From Gordonia sp. X0973 (GTDB lineage Bacteria; Actinomycetota; Actinomycetes; Mycobacteriales; Mycobacteriaceae), in NCBI RefSeq assembly GCF_013348785.1, contig NZ_CP054691.1, forward strand, positions 1,736,001 through 1,800,000: DNA of 64,000 bases, written 5' to 3'. This document shows, piece after piece, positions 49,769 through 61,940 of this stretch; positions within the stretch are counted from its first letter, which is position 1, and each line of letters opens with the position of its first letter. A model generated the notes under the pieces. That model had not been told where the DNA came from, searched no databases, and worked only from the letters and a program-made list of their open reading frames with translations. Made by a program: the position numbers and the translations under genes.

Positions 49769-51406
49769 GTGACGGAGAACACGGGCAACGGTAGCGACCG
49801 GTCGGACGAGCAGCCGGCGCCGGTCCGGCGGCGGGCCCGCCGAGACGAGGCGGCGCGTCGATCCGACTCGCCGGCATGGATGACCGGTGAGATTCCGCGC
49901 GTGTCGTCCGATCCGGAGGACTCGGCCGCGACCAACGTCACGCCGAATATCGTCCGCCACGTCGACGCGTCCGACAGCGGCGCCGAGGCGACCGGGCCGG
50001 TCGATCCGGGACTGCCGCCGGCCCCGGCCGAAGAACCCGTCGCCGAGGTGGACATCGACCCCGGCGATGCGACGAGTGACGGCGCCGCGCCGGTCGCCGC
50101 CGAACCCGGACCGCCCGCGGTCCCCGATGACGAGGAGTCAGTGATCCAGGAGCGGTCCGTGCCGGCCCCGACACCGTCGTGGCATGCCGATTACGACGAT
50201 GCCGAACGGGACGCCAAGAAGGCCAAGCAAAAGGCCGCGGCGGCAGCGGACGGGCGGATGCCGGCCCGGCGCAGCCGCGGGCGCAACGCGGTACTCGCCG
50301 CGCTGGCCCTGGCGGTGGTCCTGGTCCTGGCGGCGGGTGGCTACGTCGGTGCACGCCACTTCGGCCTGTTGACGTCGAAGAAGGACTTCACCGACCAGGC
50401 CGGCACCTCCGACGTGCTCGTCACCATCCCGGAGAACTCGTCGTTGACGAACTTCGGCGAGATCCTGAAGCGCGAGGGCGTGGTCGGCTCGGTGCAGGCC
50501 TTCATCAACGCGGCCGGCACCCAATCGCTGTCCGGCGGGATCTACCAGATGCGGACCGGCATCCCGGCCGCGACGGCGGTCCAGATGATGGAGGGCACGT
50601 TGCACCGCGTCGGCCGGGTCGTCATTCCCGAAGGCGTGCAACTCGAGGCCAAGCGAGGCGTCGACCGCAAGACGATTCCGGGCGTATTCGACCTCGTCGC
50701 CGATGCGACGAGCGTGACGCTGAACGGGAAGACCGTTGGCGTGACCGCGCAACAGCTCGAGGACGCGGCCAAGTCGACACCGATCGAGCAGCTCGGGATC
50801 CCGACCTGGGCCCGGGAGGGGGTCGCCGCGCTGCCGGGGGACTACCGACGGATCGAGGGGCTGATCGCGCCGGGCACCTGGGAGGCCATCGACCCGGAGG
50901 CGTCGCCGACCGAGATCCTCAAGCAGCTGATCAGCGACAGCACCAGCCGATACGAGTCGTGGGGGCTGCTGACCGGCAACCGCAGCGGCCTGAAGCCGTA
51001 CGAGGTGCTGATCGCGGCGTCGATCATGGAGCGCGAGGTGCGACACACCGAGGACCTGCCGAAGGTCGGACGGGTGATCCTGAACCGGTTGGCGAAGAAC
51101 CAGCGCCTGGAAATGGACTCCACCACCAACTACACCGCGGCCGAGACCAACATCGACGTCCACGGCGACAACTACAAGGCCGACACCCGGTGGAACACCT
51201 ACCGGATCTTCGGACTGCCGCCGACGCCGATCGCCACGGTCGGGGAGAACGCGCTCAAAGCGATGCTCGACCCGCCGAAGGGCAACTGGCTGTACTTCCT
51301 CACCGTCGACAAGGACGGGCAGACGGTGTTCTCGGACAACTTCGAGGAACACAAGCGCAATCGCAACATCGCGTGCCAGAACAAGTTCCTCAAGACCGGT
51401 TGCTGA
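49769..51406 (+). CDS. mltG: Endolytic peptidoglycan transglycosylase MltG
   Basis: MltG cuts new glycan strands and limits their length. The 545-residue protein has a long acidic, disordered cytoplasmic N-terminus of about 170 residues, one membrane helix near residues 175-195 (NAVLAALALAVVLVLAAGGY), a LysM-like segment, and the YceG catalytic core. The core contains IAASIMEREVRHTEDLPKVG, with the catalytic Glu in MEREV, and RIFGLPPTPIA. I chose the GTG at 49769, which has GGAAGGAG 8 bases upstream, over GTGs at 49661 and 49748. Confidence 0.92.
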   Translation: MTENTGNGSDRSDEQPAPVRRRARRDEAARRSDSPAWMTGEIPRVSSDPEDSAATNVTPNIVRHVDASDSGAEATGPVDPGLPPAPAEEPVAEVDIDPGDATSDGAAPVAAEPGPPAVPDDEESVIQERSVPAPTPSWHADYDDAERDAKKAKQKAAAAADGRMPARRSRGRNAVLAALALAVVLVLAAGGYVGARHFGLLTSKKDFTDQAGTSDVLVTIPENSSLTNFGEILKREGVVGSVQAFINAAGTQSLSGGIYQMRTGIPAATAVQMMEGTLHRVGRVVIPEGVQLEAKRGVDRKTIPGVFDLVADATSVTLNGKTVGVTAQQLEDAAKSTPIEQLGIPTWAREGVAALPGDYRRIEGLIAPGTWEAIDPEASPTEILKQLISDSTSRYESWGLLTGNRSGLKPYEVLIAASIMEREVRHTEDLPKVGRVILNRLAKNQRLEMDSTTNYTAAETNIDVHGDNYKADTRWNTYRIFGLPPTPIATVGENALKAMLDPPKGNWLYFLTVDKDGQTVFSDNFEEHKRNRNIACQNKFLKTGC

Positions 51407-51419
51407 GGCGATCACCGCA

Positions 51420-52235
51420 GTGCTGCACAAAGCGGCGGTCCTCGGGTACCCGATCGAGCACTCCCGCTCACCCGACCTGCACCGTGCCGCCTATCGCGCG
51501 CTAGGGCTCGCGGACTGGACCTATGAGCGCATCGAGTGCCGCGCGGGAGAGCTGGCGGCGCTCGTCGACTCACTCGACGAGCGATTCGTGGGGCTCTCGG
51601 TCACGATGCCGGGCAAGCCCGAGGCACTGGCCTACGCCGCGCGGGTGACCGACCGCGCCGGCGCCGTCGGCTCGGCGAACACCCTGGTGCGCGAAACCGG
51701 CGGCTGGCTGGCCGACTGCACCGACATCGACGGTGTGAGTGGAGCCCTCGGCGCCGTCGGGGTCGATCGCGCCGAAGGCGCCTCGGCCGTCGTCATCGGG
51801 GCCGGGGGGACCGCGCGACCGGCGCTGGCCGCCCTCGCCGAAGCCGGCATCACCGAGGTCGGGCTGGTCGTCCGCGACCCCGGGCGGACCGGTGCGGCCG
51901 TCGAGACCGCCGCGCGCTTGGGGATCGACGTACGACTCCTCGATTTCGACGCCGAGTCGCCGGAGCTGCGGGCCGCGCTGTCGGAGGCGGTGGTCGCCGT
52001 CTCGACGGTGCCCGCCGCGGCCGCCGCCGCCCTCGTCCCGGCCGTGAACGCACCGCTGCGGCTCGTCGACGCGATCTACGATCCGTGGCCGACGCCGCTG
52101 GCGGCACGGGTCGCCGAACACGGGGGAACGGTCGCCGGCGGGCTGGTGATGCTCCTCAACCAGGCCTATCGCCAGGTGGAGCTGTTCACCGGCCGTCCGG
52201 CCCCGCGCGAGGCCATGGCCGCCGCGATCGGCTAG
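51420..52235 (+). CDS. aroE: Shikimate dehydrogenase
   Basis: AroE reduces 3-dehydroshikimate with NADPH. The 271-residue protein shows the substrate-binding YPIEHSRSPDLHR, the catalytic-lysine region SVTMPGKPEALAY, and the nucleotide loop VVIGAGGTARPALAAL. GTG start. It lies 13 bases after mltG and probably shares its transcript. It is the first of four shikimate genes within 4.2 kb. Confidence 0.94.
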   Translation: MLHKAAVLGYPIEHSRSPDLHRAAYRALGLADWTYERIECRAGELAALVDSLDERFVGLSVTMPGKPEALAYAARVTDRAGAVGSANTLVRETGGWLADCTDIDGVSGALGAVGVDRAEGASAVVIGAGGTARPALAALAEAGITEVGLVVRDPGRTGAAVETAARLGIDVRLLDFDAESPELRAALSEAVVAVSTVPAAAAAALVPAVNAPLRLVDAIYDPWPTPLAARVAEHGGTVAGGLVMLLNQAYRQVELFTGRPAPREAMAAAIG

Positions 52236-52362
52236 CGGCACCCGGCACCCGTAGCGCCCGGCGTCGCGGGTCGCAATCCACAGATCGGCGCCGTCCACAG
52301 GAGCCTTGTCGCCCGGTGGTCGCGCCGGTCGTGGTGCGCGTGGACGCGGGCAGGCTGGGCGG

Positions 52363-52758
52363 ATGGAGACAGTCGTCGGCCTGTGGCTGCTGGTCGTCGG
52401 CGACGTCGACCGGCGCAGCGGGCGACTGCCGATCCCGGTCCTGTGGCCGGGGGTGGCGGCGGTGGCCGCACAGTCGGCCGCTCGGCTAGGTGCGAGCGAT
52501 CCGCGTCTCGTCGCGGCCGCGCTGGTCGCGACGCTCCCGTATCTGCTGGCGCATGCGCTCGGCCAGGTCGGCGGCGGGGACGTGAAGCTGGCCTTCGTCG
52601 TCGGAGGATTGGCCGTCGATCCCGCCGTCGCCGTCCTCGCGGTGGTCACCGCCCAGCTCGTCGGGGTGTGGGGTTCGGCCCGGTCGGCGCGCCGCCGACG
52701 CCCGCACGGGCCGGCGCTCGCGGGCGTCGCGGCGGCACTCGTCCTCGGCGGCGGTTGA
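52363..52758 (+). CDS. Small A24-type prepilin peptidase-like membrane protein
   Basis: A 131-residue protein with three or four hydrophobic segments. It keeps the two catalytic aspartate regions of type 4 prepilin peptidases, [15 protein letters not shown] and [13 protein letters not shown] (the G-x-G-D motif), but lacks the N-terminal methyltransferase domain, like the short TadV/FppA-type enzymes. No pilin or tad genes are in the window. It stands where Rv2551c lies in M. tuberculosis. The ATG start lacks a clear ribosome binding site; the 127-base gap before it shows nothing convincing. Confidence 0.78.
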   Translation: METVVGLWLLVVGDVDRRSGRLPIPVLWPGVAAVAAQSAARLGASDPRLVAAALVATLPYLLAHALGQVGGGDVKLAFVVGGLAVDPAVAVLAVVTAQLVGVWGSARSARRRRPHGPALAGVAAALVLGGG

Positions 52759-52810
52759 CACCGCCAACCGGATTCGGTTCGGCGCGGGGCGCATGGAAGA
52801 ATCGGGAATC

Positions 52811-53997
52811 GTGTTGCGCTGGATAACCGCAGGAGAATCCCACGGGCGCGCCTTGGTGGCGCTCGTGGAGGGAATGGTCGCCGGAGTCGAGGTCACCTCG
52901 GCCGATATCGCCGAGCAGTTGGCCCGTCGACGCCTGGGCTACGGCCGTGGCGCCCGGATGAAGTTCGAGGCCGACGAGGTGACCGTTCTGGCCGGTCTGC
53001 GCCACGGATCGACGCTGGGCAGCCCGATCGCGATCGAGATCGGCAACACCGAATGGCCCAAGTGGGAACAGGTGATGGCTGCGGACCCCGTCGACGCCGC
53101 CGAACTCGAGGCGAGTGCGCGCAACGCGCCGCTGACGCGGCCCCGCCCCGGACACGCCGACTACTCGGGGATGCTGAAGTACGGATTCGACGACGCCCGG
53201 CCCATCCTGGAACGGGCGAGTGCGCGCGAGACCGCCGCACGGGTCGCGGCCGGTACGGTCGCCCGACGGTTCCTCAAGCAGGTCGCCGGGATCGACGTCG
53301 TGTCGCATGTGATCTCGATCGGTGCGAGCGAGCCGTACACCGGCCCGACGCCCGGTCCCGCCGACCTGGCGGCGATCGATGAGAGCCCCGTCCGAGCCTT
53401 CGGCTCGTCCGCGGAGGCCTCGATGATCGCCGAGATCGAGGCGGCCAAGAAGGACGGCGACACCCTCGGCGGCGTCGTCGAGGTCGTCGCGACGCAGGTG
53501 CCCGTCGGCCTGGGCTCGCATGTCAGCGGTGAGACCCGGCTCGACGCCCGGCTCGCCGCGGCGCTGATGGGCATTCAGGCGATCAAGGGCGTCGAGGTCG
53601 GAGACGGATTCGAGACCGCTCGTCGCCGCGGCAGCCAGGCCCACGACGAGATGGTGCCCGGCCCCGACGGCGTCGAGCGTTCGACGAATCGGGCCGGGGG
53701 ACTCGAGGGCGGCATGACCAACGGTCAGGAGCTGCGGGTGCGGGCGGCGATGAAGCCGATCTCCACCGTCCCGCGCGCCCTCGCCACCGTCGACATGGCG
53801 ACGGGGGAGACCGCCAGCGCGATCCACCAGCGCTCCGACGTGTGCGCGGTCCCCGCGGCCGGTGTGGTCGCCGAGGCGATGGTCGCCCTGGTCCTGGCCC
53901 AGGCGCTGCTGGAGAAATTCGGCGGCGACTCGATCGCCGAGACCAAGGCGAACCTCGTGGCCTACGCCGAGCGCATCGCCGCCCGCCCGCCGCGCCC

Positions 53998-54001
<4 letters not shown>
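52811..54001 (+). CDS. aroC: Chorismate synthase
   Basis: AroC makes chorismate from EPSP with reduced FMN. The 396-residue protein has [39 protein letters not shown] and a C-terminal [19 protein letters not shown] chose GTG 52811 because homologues begin [12 protein letters not shown] and a weak -10 (AAGAAT) lies 8 bases upstream; ATG 52793 would add six residues. The stop overlaps aroK by 4 bases. Confidence 0.95.
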
Positions 54002-56131
<2,130 letters not shown>

Positions 56132-56138
56132 AGCGGGT

Positions 56139-56144
56139 AGGTTA
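56139..56144 (-). promoter_or_regulatory. -10 element for the membrane protein gene
   Basis: TAACCT on the minus strand, 7 bases before the ATG at 56131. It diverges from the pepQ promoter 36 bases away. Confidence 0.45.
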
Positions 56145-56179
56145 CCGGTCGCGATCAGTGAAGCCAATCACAGGGTTGC

Positions 56180-56185
56180 TAGCGT
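56180..56185 (+). promoter_or_regulatory. -10 element for pepQ
   Basis: TAGCGT ends 6 bases before the ATG at 56192, favouring that start over the GTG at 56189. Confidence 0.45.
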
Positions 56186-56191
56186 GGCGTG

Positions 56192-57313
56192 ATGCCAGCT
56201 TCGTTGCCGCCCGCCGATTCCGGTGCCCTCCGTCGCGACCGCCTGCGCGGAGTGCTCCGGGAGGCGCACCCCGACGTCGAGGCACTGCTCGTCACCGACC
56301 TGGTCAACGTGCGCTATCTGTCCGGTTTCACCGGCTCGAACGGCGCTGTGCTGATCTGGGTCGACGGGGACGCGCGCGCAGATCGCATCGGCACCGACGG
56401 CCGCTACACGGTGCAGGTGGGCGAGCAGGCCGGCGATCTGGAGCTGGTCGGTGCGCGCGACGTGGCAGCCGCGCTGCTCGAATCCGCTGCCGCCGACGGG
56501 GCGGGGCGGATCGCGATCGAAGCCGACGCCATGACCGTCGCCCAGCATGCCGCCCTGCGCGCATCGGTGCCGGAGGTGGCACTGGTCGCGGCGACGGGAC
56601 TGGTCGAAGGGCTGCGGGTGGTCAAAGACGACGGGGAGGTCGGGGCCATCGCCGCGGCGTGCGCCGCGGCCGATGCGGCGTTGGCGGACCTGGTCGCCGC
56701 GGGAACCATCGCGCCGGGTCGTACCGAGCGCCAGGTGGCCCGCGCCCTCGAGTGGGCGATGTACGACCACGGTGCCGACGCGGTGGCCTTCGAGACGATC
56801 GTCGCCGCGGGAGCGAACTCGGCGGTACCGCACCATCGGCCGACCTCGGCGGTCCTGGCCGCCGGTGACTTCGTCAAGATCGATTTCGGTGCCGTCGTCG
56901 GCGGCTACCACTCCGATATGACGCGGACCTATGTGCTGGGCCCGGCCCAGCCCTGGCAGCGCGAGATCTACGAGGTGGTCGCCGCCGCGGCGACGGCCGG
57001 TCGGCAAGCCGCGACGGCGGGTACCGCGTCGGCCGACGTGGACGGCGCCGCGCGCCAGGTCATCGTCGACGCGGGGTACGGCGATCAGTTCGTCCACGGC
57101 CTCGGACACGGGGTCGGCCTGCAGATCCACGAAGCCCCTCCGGTGGGCTCGACGGCGACGGGTACACTCCTTGGCGGCGCAGTGGTCACGGTGGAACCCG
57201 GGGTCTACCTGCCCGGACGCGGCGGAGTCCGCATCGAGGACACGGTCGTCGTGTCCGACGGGCCCTGCCGGATACTCACTGCGACCGACCGGACTTTCAC
57301 CGTCCTGGACTGA
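56192..57313 (+). CDS. pepQ: Xaa-Pro aminopeptidase/dipeptidase (M24B)
   Basis: A 373-residue metallopeptidase that cleaves proline-containing peptides. The creatinase-like N-domain includes [17 protein letters not shown]. The pita-bread M24 domain carries the five metal ligands in [45 protein letters not shown] and RIEDTVVV. It lies before efp as in Rv2535c-Rv2534c. A hairpin after the stop may terminate it. Confidence 0.93.
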   Translation: MPASLPPADSGALRRDRLRGVLREAHPDVEALLVTDLVNVRYLSGFTGSNGAVLIWVDGDARADRIGTDGRYTVQVGEQAGDLELVGARDVAAALLESAAADGAGRIAIEADAMTVAQHAALRASVPEVALVAATGLVEGLRVVKDDGEVGAIAAACAAADAALADLVAAGTIAPGRTERQVARALEWAMYDHGADAVAFETIVAAGANSAVPHHRPTSAVLAAGDFVKIDFGAVVGGYHSDMTRTYVLGPAQPWQREIYEVVAAAATAGRQAATAGTASADVDGAARQVIVDAGYGDQFVHGLGHGVGLQIHEAPPVGSTATGTLLGGAVVTVEPGVYLPGRGGVRIEDTVVVSDGPCRILTATDRTFTVLD

Positions 57314-57315
57314 CG

Positions 57316-57331
57316 TCCCCGCAATCGGGGA
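57316..57331 (+). terminator. Hairpin after pepQ
   Basis: TCCCCG and CGGGGA flank CAAT, a perfect 6-base stem only 3 bases after the stop codon. Confidence 0.55.
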
Positions 57332-57361
57332 GCGGTCCACGGGAGCGGTGGCATGACGCTA

Positions 57362-57386
57362 GCCCGAGGAGACGAAAGACTCGGGC
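57362..57386 (+). promoter_or_regulatory. Hairpin upstream of efp
   Basis: GCCCGAG and CTCGGGC form a 7-base stem around an A/G-rich 11-base loop, 23 bases before the efp start. It may be a leader structure of efp; no clear -10 was found, so it may instead belong to the pepQ 3' end. Confidence 0.4.
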
Positions 57387-57408
57387 CACGACAGAAAGGC
57401 TCACGCCC

Positions 57409-57972
57409 ATGGCGACGACTGCGGATTTCAAGAACGGCCTCGTGCTGCGAATGGACGACCAGCTCTGGCAGATCTTGGAGTTCCAGCACGTCAAGCCCGG
57501 CAAGGGCCCGGCCTTCGTGCGCACCAAGATCAAGAACATCCTCTCCGGCAAGATCGTCGACAAGACCTTCAACGCCGGGGTGAAGGTGGAGACGGCCACC
57601 GTCGACCGCCGGGACATGACCTTCCTGTACAACGACGGCACCGACTACGTCTTCATGGACACCGCGGATTACGAGCAGTACCCGATTCCGCCGGCCACCG
57701 TCGGCGACGGCGCCCGCTTCCTGCTGGAGAACATGACGGTCCAGGTCTCGCTCAACGAGGGAGTGCCGCTGTTCATCGAGCTGCCCGTGACCGTCGAGAT
57801 GACCGTCACCCACACCGACCCGGGCGTCCAGGGCGACCGCTCGACCGGTGGTACCAAGCCCGCGACCATGGAGAGCGGCGCGGAGATCCAGGTGCCGCTG
57901 TTCATCAACACCGGCGACAAGCTGAAGGTCGACTCGCGCGACGGCGGCTACCTCGGCCGCGTCAACTCCTGA
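57409..57972 (+). CDS. efp: Translation elongation factor P
   Basis: EF-P relieves ribosomes stalled at poly-proline. The 187-residue protein has the KOW-like N-domain with [18 protein letters not shown]; the loop keeps PGKGPA with Lys at the modification site. Two OB domains follow, ending in [19 protein letters not shown]. An AGAAAGG site precedes the ATG. nusB follows after 15 bases. Confidence 0.97.
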   Translation: MATTADFKNGLVLRMDDQLWQILEFQHVKPGKGPAFVRTKIKNILSGKIVDKTFNAGVKVETATVDRRDMTFLYNDGTDYVFMDTADYEQYPIPPATVGDGARFLLENMTVQVSLNEGVPLFIELPVTVEMTVTHTDPGVQGDRSTGGTKPATMESGAEIQVPLFINTGDKLKVDSRDGGYLGRVNS

Positions 57973-57987
57973 CGCCCGCGCATCGCT

Positions 57988-58473
57988 GTGAAACATTCCG
58001 GTACCAGGCATAAGGCCCGCAACCGCGCGGTCGACCTCCTCTTCGAGGCCGAGGCGAAGGGGGTCTCACCGCAGGAGCTGATCAGTCAGCGCCGTGAGCT
58101 GTTCGTCGACGACGACAGCGTCGGCACGGTGCACGACTACACCGAGAAGGCCGTCCTCGGCGTCGCCGCCGACCAGGCGCAGATCGACGCCGTGATCTCC
58201 TCGCATCTCGACAAGTGGCAACTTGACCGCCTCCCGGCCGTCGACCGGGCGATCCTGCGTCTGGCGACCTGGGAGCTGTTCAACGCCGACGACGTGGATA
58301 CCTTCGTCATCGTCGACGAGGCGATCCAACTGGCCAAGGAGCTGTCGACCGACAACTCGCCGGCGTTCGTCAACGGCGTTCTCGCGAAGATCGCCGAACT
58401 CGCGCCGCAGGTCCGCGCCGCGGCCCGCGCCGGCGACGATCCCGCTTCGGACGCCCGGGCGGGCGGGGTGTAG
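57988..58473 (+). CDS. nusB: Transcription antitermination factor NusB
   Basis: NusB binds boxA RNA with NusE/S10 during rRNA transcription. The 161-residue helical protein has [16 protein letters not shown], the central [16 protein letters not shown] and the final [15 protein letters not shown] start. Its TAG stop is the first half of the -10 element of the pyr operon. Confidence 0.95.
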   Translation: MKHSGTRHKARNRAVDLLFEAEAKGVSPQELISQRRELFVDDDSVGTVHDYTEKAVLGVAADQAQIDAVISSHLDKWQLDRLPAVDRAILRLATWELFNADDVDTFVIVDEAIQLAKELSTDNSPAFVNGVLAKIAELAPQVRAAARAGDDPASDARAGGV

Positions 58474-58476
58474 CCT
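58471..58476 (+). promoter_or_regulatory. -10 element of the pyr operon, sharing the nusB stop
   Basis: TAGCCT starts with the nusB stop TAG. Transcription would begin near 58483, so the leader is about 50 bases and consists mainly of the PyrR hairpin. Confidence 0.55.
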
Positions 58477-58491
58477 CTTAACCGACAGACG

Positions 58492-58527
58492 TCCTTTAAC
58501 GACCGTCCCGTGAGGCGGAGAAGGAGG
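58492..58527 (+). promoter_or_regulatory. PyrR-binding hairpin over the pyrR ribosome binding site
   Basis: Positions 58504-58517 fit the PyrR-binding loop consensus UCC-N-G-N-GAGG with flanking pairs. Below it TCCTT (58492-58496) pairs with AAGGA (58521-58525), which is the Shine-Dalgarno of pyrR. PyrR with UMP/UTP bound would stabilise the stem and block translation, the mechanism shown for Mycobacterium smegmatis. Confidence 0.85.
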
Positions 58528-58532
58528 TCGGT

Positions 58533-59114
58533 GTGACCAGCGCTGCCCACCGGGTATTGCTCGACGACGCCGATGTATCGCGCACGATTGCTCGGATCGC
58601 GCACCAGATCATCGAGAAGACCGCTCTCGACGATGGTGCCGACAAGCACGTCGTCCTCCTCGGCATTCCCAGTCGCGGCCCGGTCCTCGCCCAGCGCTTC
58701 GCCGAGAAGATCGCCGAGTACGCCGGCGTCACCGTGCCCACCGGCTTCCTCGACATCACCCTCTACCGCGACGACCTGCGGGCCCAACCGCACCGCCCGC
58801 TGGAGCGGACCGCCGTTCCGGCCGGCGGCATCGACAACGCGAACGTGATCCTCGTCGACGACGTGCTCTACTCCGGGCGCACCGTCCGCGCCGCCCTCGA
58901 CGCGCTGCGCGACTTGGGCCGGCCGGCGACGGTGCAGCTGGCCGTGCTCGTCGACCGCGGCCACCGCGAGCTGCCGATCCGCGCCGACTACGTCGGCAAG
59001 AACCTGCCGACCGCGCGCGACGAGGACGTCGCCGTCCACTTCACCGAGACCGACGGCGTCGACGAGGTGGTCCTCGGGCCGCGCCGGACACCGACCGGGG
59101 GGAGTGCCGACTGA
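58533..59114 (+). CDS. pyrR: Bifunctional pyr operon regulator / uracil phosphoribosyltransferase
   Basis: PyrR senses pyrimidine nucleotides and binds the operon leader RNA; many also salvage uracil. The 193-residue PRT-fold protein has [22 protein letters not shown], and the PRPP motif [21 protein letters not shown] start behind AAGGAGG, the site hidden in the upstream hairpin. Its stop shares a base with pyrB. Confidence 0.96.
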   Translation: MTSAAHRVLLDDADVSRTIARIAHQIIEKTALDDGADKHVVLLGIPSRGPVLAQRFAEKIAEYAGVTVPTGFLDITLYRDDLRAQPHRPLERTAVPAGGIDNANVILVDDVLYSGRTVRAALDALRDLGRPATVQLAVLVDRGHRELPIRADYVGKNLPTARDEDVAVHFTETDGVDEVVLGPRRTPTGGSAD

Positions 59115-60100
59115 TGCGCCATCTGCTGTCCACCGCCGACCTGTCCCGCGACGACGCGGTGGGAATCCTCGACGACGCCGACGGCTTCGCCCAGGCGCTG
59201 CTCGGGCGTGAGATCCGCAAACTGCCGACCTTGCGCGGTCGGACCGTCATGACGGTCTTCTACGAGAACTCCACCCGCACCCGGGTGTCCTTCGAGGTCG
59301 CGGGCAAGTGGATGAGCGCCGACGTGATCAACGTGAGCGCCTCCAGCTCGTCGGCGAGCAAGGGCGAATCGCTGCGCGACACCGCAAAGACGCTGCGGGC
59401 GGCCGGGGCCGACGCCCTGATCGTGCGCCACCCGAGTTCCGGAGCCGCGCACCAGATCGCCGAGTGGACCACCGAGACCGACGACTCGGGTGCGACCGTC
59501 GGCCCCGCCGTCATCAACGCGGGCGACGGCACCCACGAGCACCCCACCCAGGCGCTGCTCGACGCGCTGACGCTGCGCCAGCGCCTCGGCGACATCGAGG
59601 GGCGGCGCGTGGTGATCGTCGGCGACATCGTCCACTCCCGGGTGGCGCGGTCCAACGCGCACCTGCTGTCCACCCTGGGCGCCGAGGTGGTGCTGGTGGC
59701 GCCGCCGACCCTGCTCCCGGTGGGCGTCGACGAGTGGCCGGTCACGGTCAGCCACGAACTCGACGCGGAGCTCCCCGGTGCCGACGCGGTGATGATGCTG
59801 CGCGTCCAGGCGGAACGGATGAACGGCGGATTCTTCCCGAGCCCGCGCGAGTACTCGGTGCGCTACGGGCTGGGCGACGCCCGCCTGGCGATGCTGCGCG
59901 ACGACGCCGTGATCCTGCACCCCGGGCCGATGCTGCGCGGAATGGAGATCGGCTACTCGGTGGCCGATGCCCCGCAGGCGACGGTCCTCGAGCAGGTTCG
60001 CAACGGCGTACACGTGCGGATGGCGGTGCTGCTGCGGCTGCTCGTCGGCACCGATTCGAGTCAACAGCGAGGAGACGACAAGGTGGAGGCCGGTTCATGA
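59114..60100 (+). CDS. pyrB: Aspartate carbamoyltransferase catalytic subunit
   Basis: PyrB joins carbamoyl phosphate and aspartate. The 328-residue protein has the carbamoyl phosphate loop [17 protein letters not shown], the [10 protein letters not shown] lid, [12 protein letters not shown] and [12 protein letters not shown]. No pyrI regulatory gene is present, as usual in Actinobacteria. It is coupled to pyrR (1-base overlap) and pyrC (4-base overlap). Confidence 0.97.
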   Translation: MRHLLSTADLSRDDAVGILDDADGFAQALLGREIRKLPTLRGRTVMTVFYENSTRTRVSFEVAGKWMSADVINVSASSSSASKGESLRDTAKTLRAAGADALIVRHPSSGAAHQIAEWTTETDDSGATVGPAVINAGDGTHEHPTQALLDALTLRQRLGDIEGRRVVIVGDIVHSRVARSNAHLLSTLGAEVVLVAPPTLLPVGVDEWPVTVSHELDAELPGADAVMMLRVQAERMNGGFFPSPREYSVRYGLGDARLAMLRDDAVILHPGPMLRGMEIGYSVADAPQATVLEQVRNGVHVRMAVLLRLLVGTDSSQQRGDDKVEAGS

Positions 60101-61392
60101 GTGGTGGCGTGGTGCTGCGCGGTGTGCGTCCCTACGGTGGCGACGAGGTGGACATCGCCATCGCCGACGGCGTGATCGGTGAGATCGGCACCGGGCTCAC
60201 CGCGGCCGACGGGGCGGAGGTCGTCGAGGGCAAGGGCGCCATCGTCCTGCCCGGGTTCGTCGACCTGCACACCCATCTGCGCGAGCCGGGCCGGGAGGAC
60301 ACCGAGACCATCGGCACCGGGTCGGCCGCGGCCGCCCGCGGCGGGTACACCGCGGTGTTCGCGATGGCCAACACCGATCCGGTCGCCGACAACGCCACCA
60401 TCACCGACAACGTGTACCGAACCGGGCGCGAGATCGGGCTCGTGGACGTCCACCCCGTCGGTGCGGTCACGGTCGGCCTGCAGGGGCGTCAACTCGCCGA
60501 GATGGGCATGATGGCCGCCGGCGCCGCGCGGGTGAAGATGTTCAGCGACGACGGCAAATGTGTCGACGATCCGCTGGTCATGCGCCGCGCGCTGGAGTAC
60601 TCGAAGGGCCTGGGGGTGCTGATCGCCCAGCATGCCGAGGAGCCCCGCCTCACAGTCGGCGCCGTCGCCCACGAGGGCCCGACCGCGGCCCGCCTGGGCC
60701 TGACCGGCTGGCCGCGTGCGGCGGAGGAATCCATCGTGGCGCGCGACGCGCTGCTGGCCCGCGACGCCGGCGCCCGCATCCACATCTGCCACGCGTCGAC
60801 GGCCGGCACCGTCGAACTCGTCAAGTGGGCGCGCGGGCAGGGGATCGCGATCACCGCGGAGGTGACGCCGCACCACCTGCTGCTGACCGACGAGCGGCTC
60901 GCCGACTACGACGGAAACAACCGCGTCAACCCGCCGCTGCGCGAGGGGAGCGACACCGTGGCACTGCGCGCGGCCCTGGCCGACGGGATCATCGACTGCG
61001 TCGCCACCGACCACGCACCGCACGCCATGCAGGACAAATGCTGCGAGTTCGCCGCCGCCCGGCCCGGGATGCTCGGGTTGGAGACGGCGCTGGCGATCAT
61101 CGTCGAGACGATGGTCAACCCGGGTCTGCTCGACTGGCGCGGCGTGGCCCGCGTGATGAGTGAGCGCCCGGCCGCCATCGTCGGCCTGACCGACCAGGGC
61201 CGGCCGATCGCGGTCGGCGAGCCGGCCAACCTGGCCCTGATCGACCCGGATCGGAGCTGGGAGGTCGTCCCCACCGAACTCGCCAGCAAGTCGCAGAACA
61301 CCCCCTACGGCGGCATGACCATGCCGGCGACCGTGATCGCCACGTTGCTGCGGGGCCGGATCACCCAACTCGATTCAGAGGTGCGCTGGTGA
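60097..61392 (+). CDS. pyrC: Dihydroorotase
   Basis: A 431-residue class I dihydroorotase of the amidohydrolase family. Metal ligands are in [28 protein letters not shown] and [10 protein letters not shown]. It closes N-carbamoyl-aspartate to dihydroorotate. ATG in a 4-base overlap with pyrB; the following PH-like gene starts in a GTGA overlap. Confidence 0.97.
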   Translation: MSGGVVLRGVRPYGGDEVDIAIADGVIGEIGTGLTAADGAEVVEGKGAIVLPGFVDLHTHLREPGREDTETIGTGSAAAARGGYTAVFAMANTDPVADNATITDNVYRTGREIGLVDVHPVGAVTVGLQGRQLAEMGMMAAGAARVKMFSDDGKCVDDPLVMRRALEYSKGLGVLIAQHAEEPRLTVGAVAHEGPTAARLGLTGWPRAAEESIVARDALLARDAGARIHICHASTAGTVELVKWARGQGIAITAEVTPHHLLLTDERLADYDGNNRVNPPLREGSDTVALRAALADGIIDCVATDHAPHAMQDKCCEFAAARPGMLGLETALAIIVETMVNPGLLDWRGVARVMSERPAAIVGLTDQGRPIAVGEPANLALIDPDRSWEVVPTELASKSQNTPYGGMTMPATVIATLLRGRITQLDSEVRW

Positions 61393-61934
61393 GCACTGGA
61401 ACGATCGTCCTCAACATCGTCTTCCTCGTCGCCGTCGCCGCTTTCCTGTTCTTCATCGCCTGGTTGATGTGGCTCTTCTTCACCGGTCGACAGCACCGCG
61501 GGCGCGAGCAGGCAGTGGAGTTCGGCGACTTCCCCGCGCTGCCCGACGACCCGGGGGAGCTCATCGTCGGCCCCACCGCGGGCGTCTACTCGGGTACCTC
61601 GCGCGCCGAGAACTGGATCGACCGGGTTCAGGTCGCCGACCTGGGCGACCGCGCCGCCTGCAGCGCCTCCGGCTACACCCACGGCATCGCGATCGAGCGG
61701 CGCGGCGCGTCGACGATCTGGATACCGGTGCAGGCCCTCGTCGCGGTGCGCACCACCAACCGCGCGGCGGGCAAGGTGATGACCGCCGACGGGCTGCTCG
61801 CGATCGACTGGGCGCTACCCGGCGGCACGGCGCTGACCACCGCGTTGCGCGCCGACGCCAAGGCCGACTATCCCCACTGGCTCGTCGCCTACCCGGGCGC
61901 GCAACCGACCACCGACCCCGACGCAGCGGAGTGA
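61389..61934 (+). CDS. Membrane-anchored PH-like protein in the pyr operon (Rv1382-like)
   Basis: A 181-residue protein with one N-terminal membrane helix (about residues 5-30) and a cytosolic or external beta-rich domain ([20 protein letters not shown], then [21 protein letters not shown]). The same kind of gene sits between pyrC and carA in M. tuberculosis (Rv1382). No enzymatic motif is visible. Its tight coupling to pyrC suggests a link with pyrimidine or carbamoyl phosphate metabolism, but this is inference. Confidence 0.78.
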   Translation: MSTGTIVLNIVFLVAVAAFLFFIAWLMWLFFTGRQHRGREQAVEFGDFPALPDDPGELIVGPTAGVYSGTSRAENWIDRVQVADLGDRAACSASGYTHGIAIERRGASTIWIPVQALVAVRTTNRAAGKVMTADGLLAIDWALPGGTALTTALRADAKADYPHWLVAYPGAQPTTDPDAAE

Positions 61935-61940
61935 ACGCAG

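Noticed and set aside
52274..52302. Two CCACAG sequences resembling DnaA boxes upstream of the prepilin peptidase-like gene.
   Set aside because: Both differ from TTGTCCACA/TTATCCACA at the 5' side, there are only two, and no dnaA, dnaN or AT-rich unwinding region is near.
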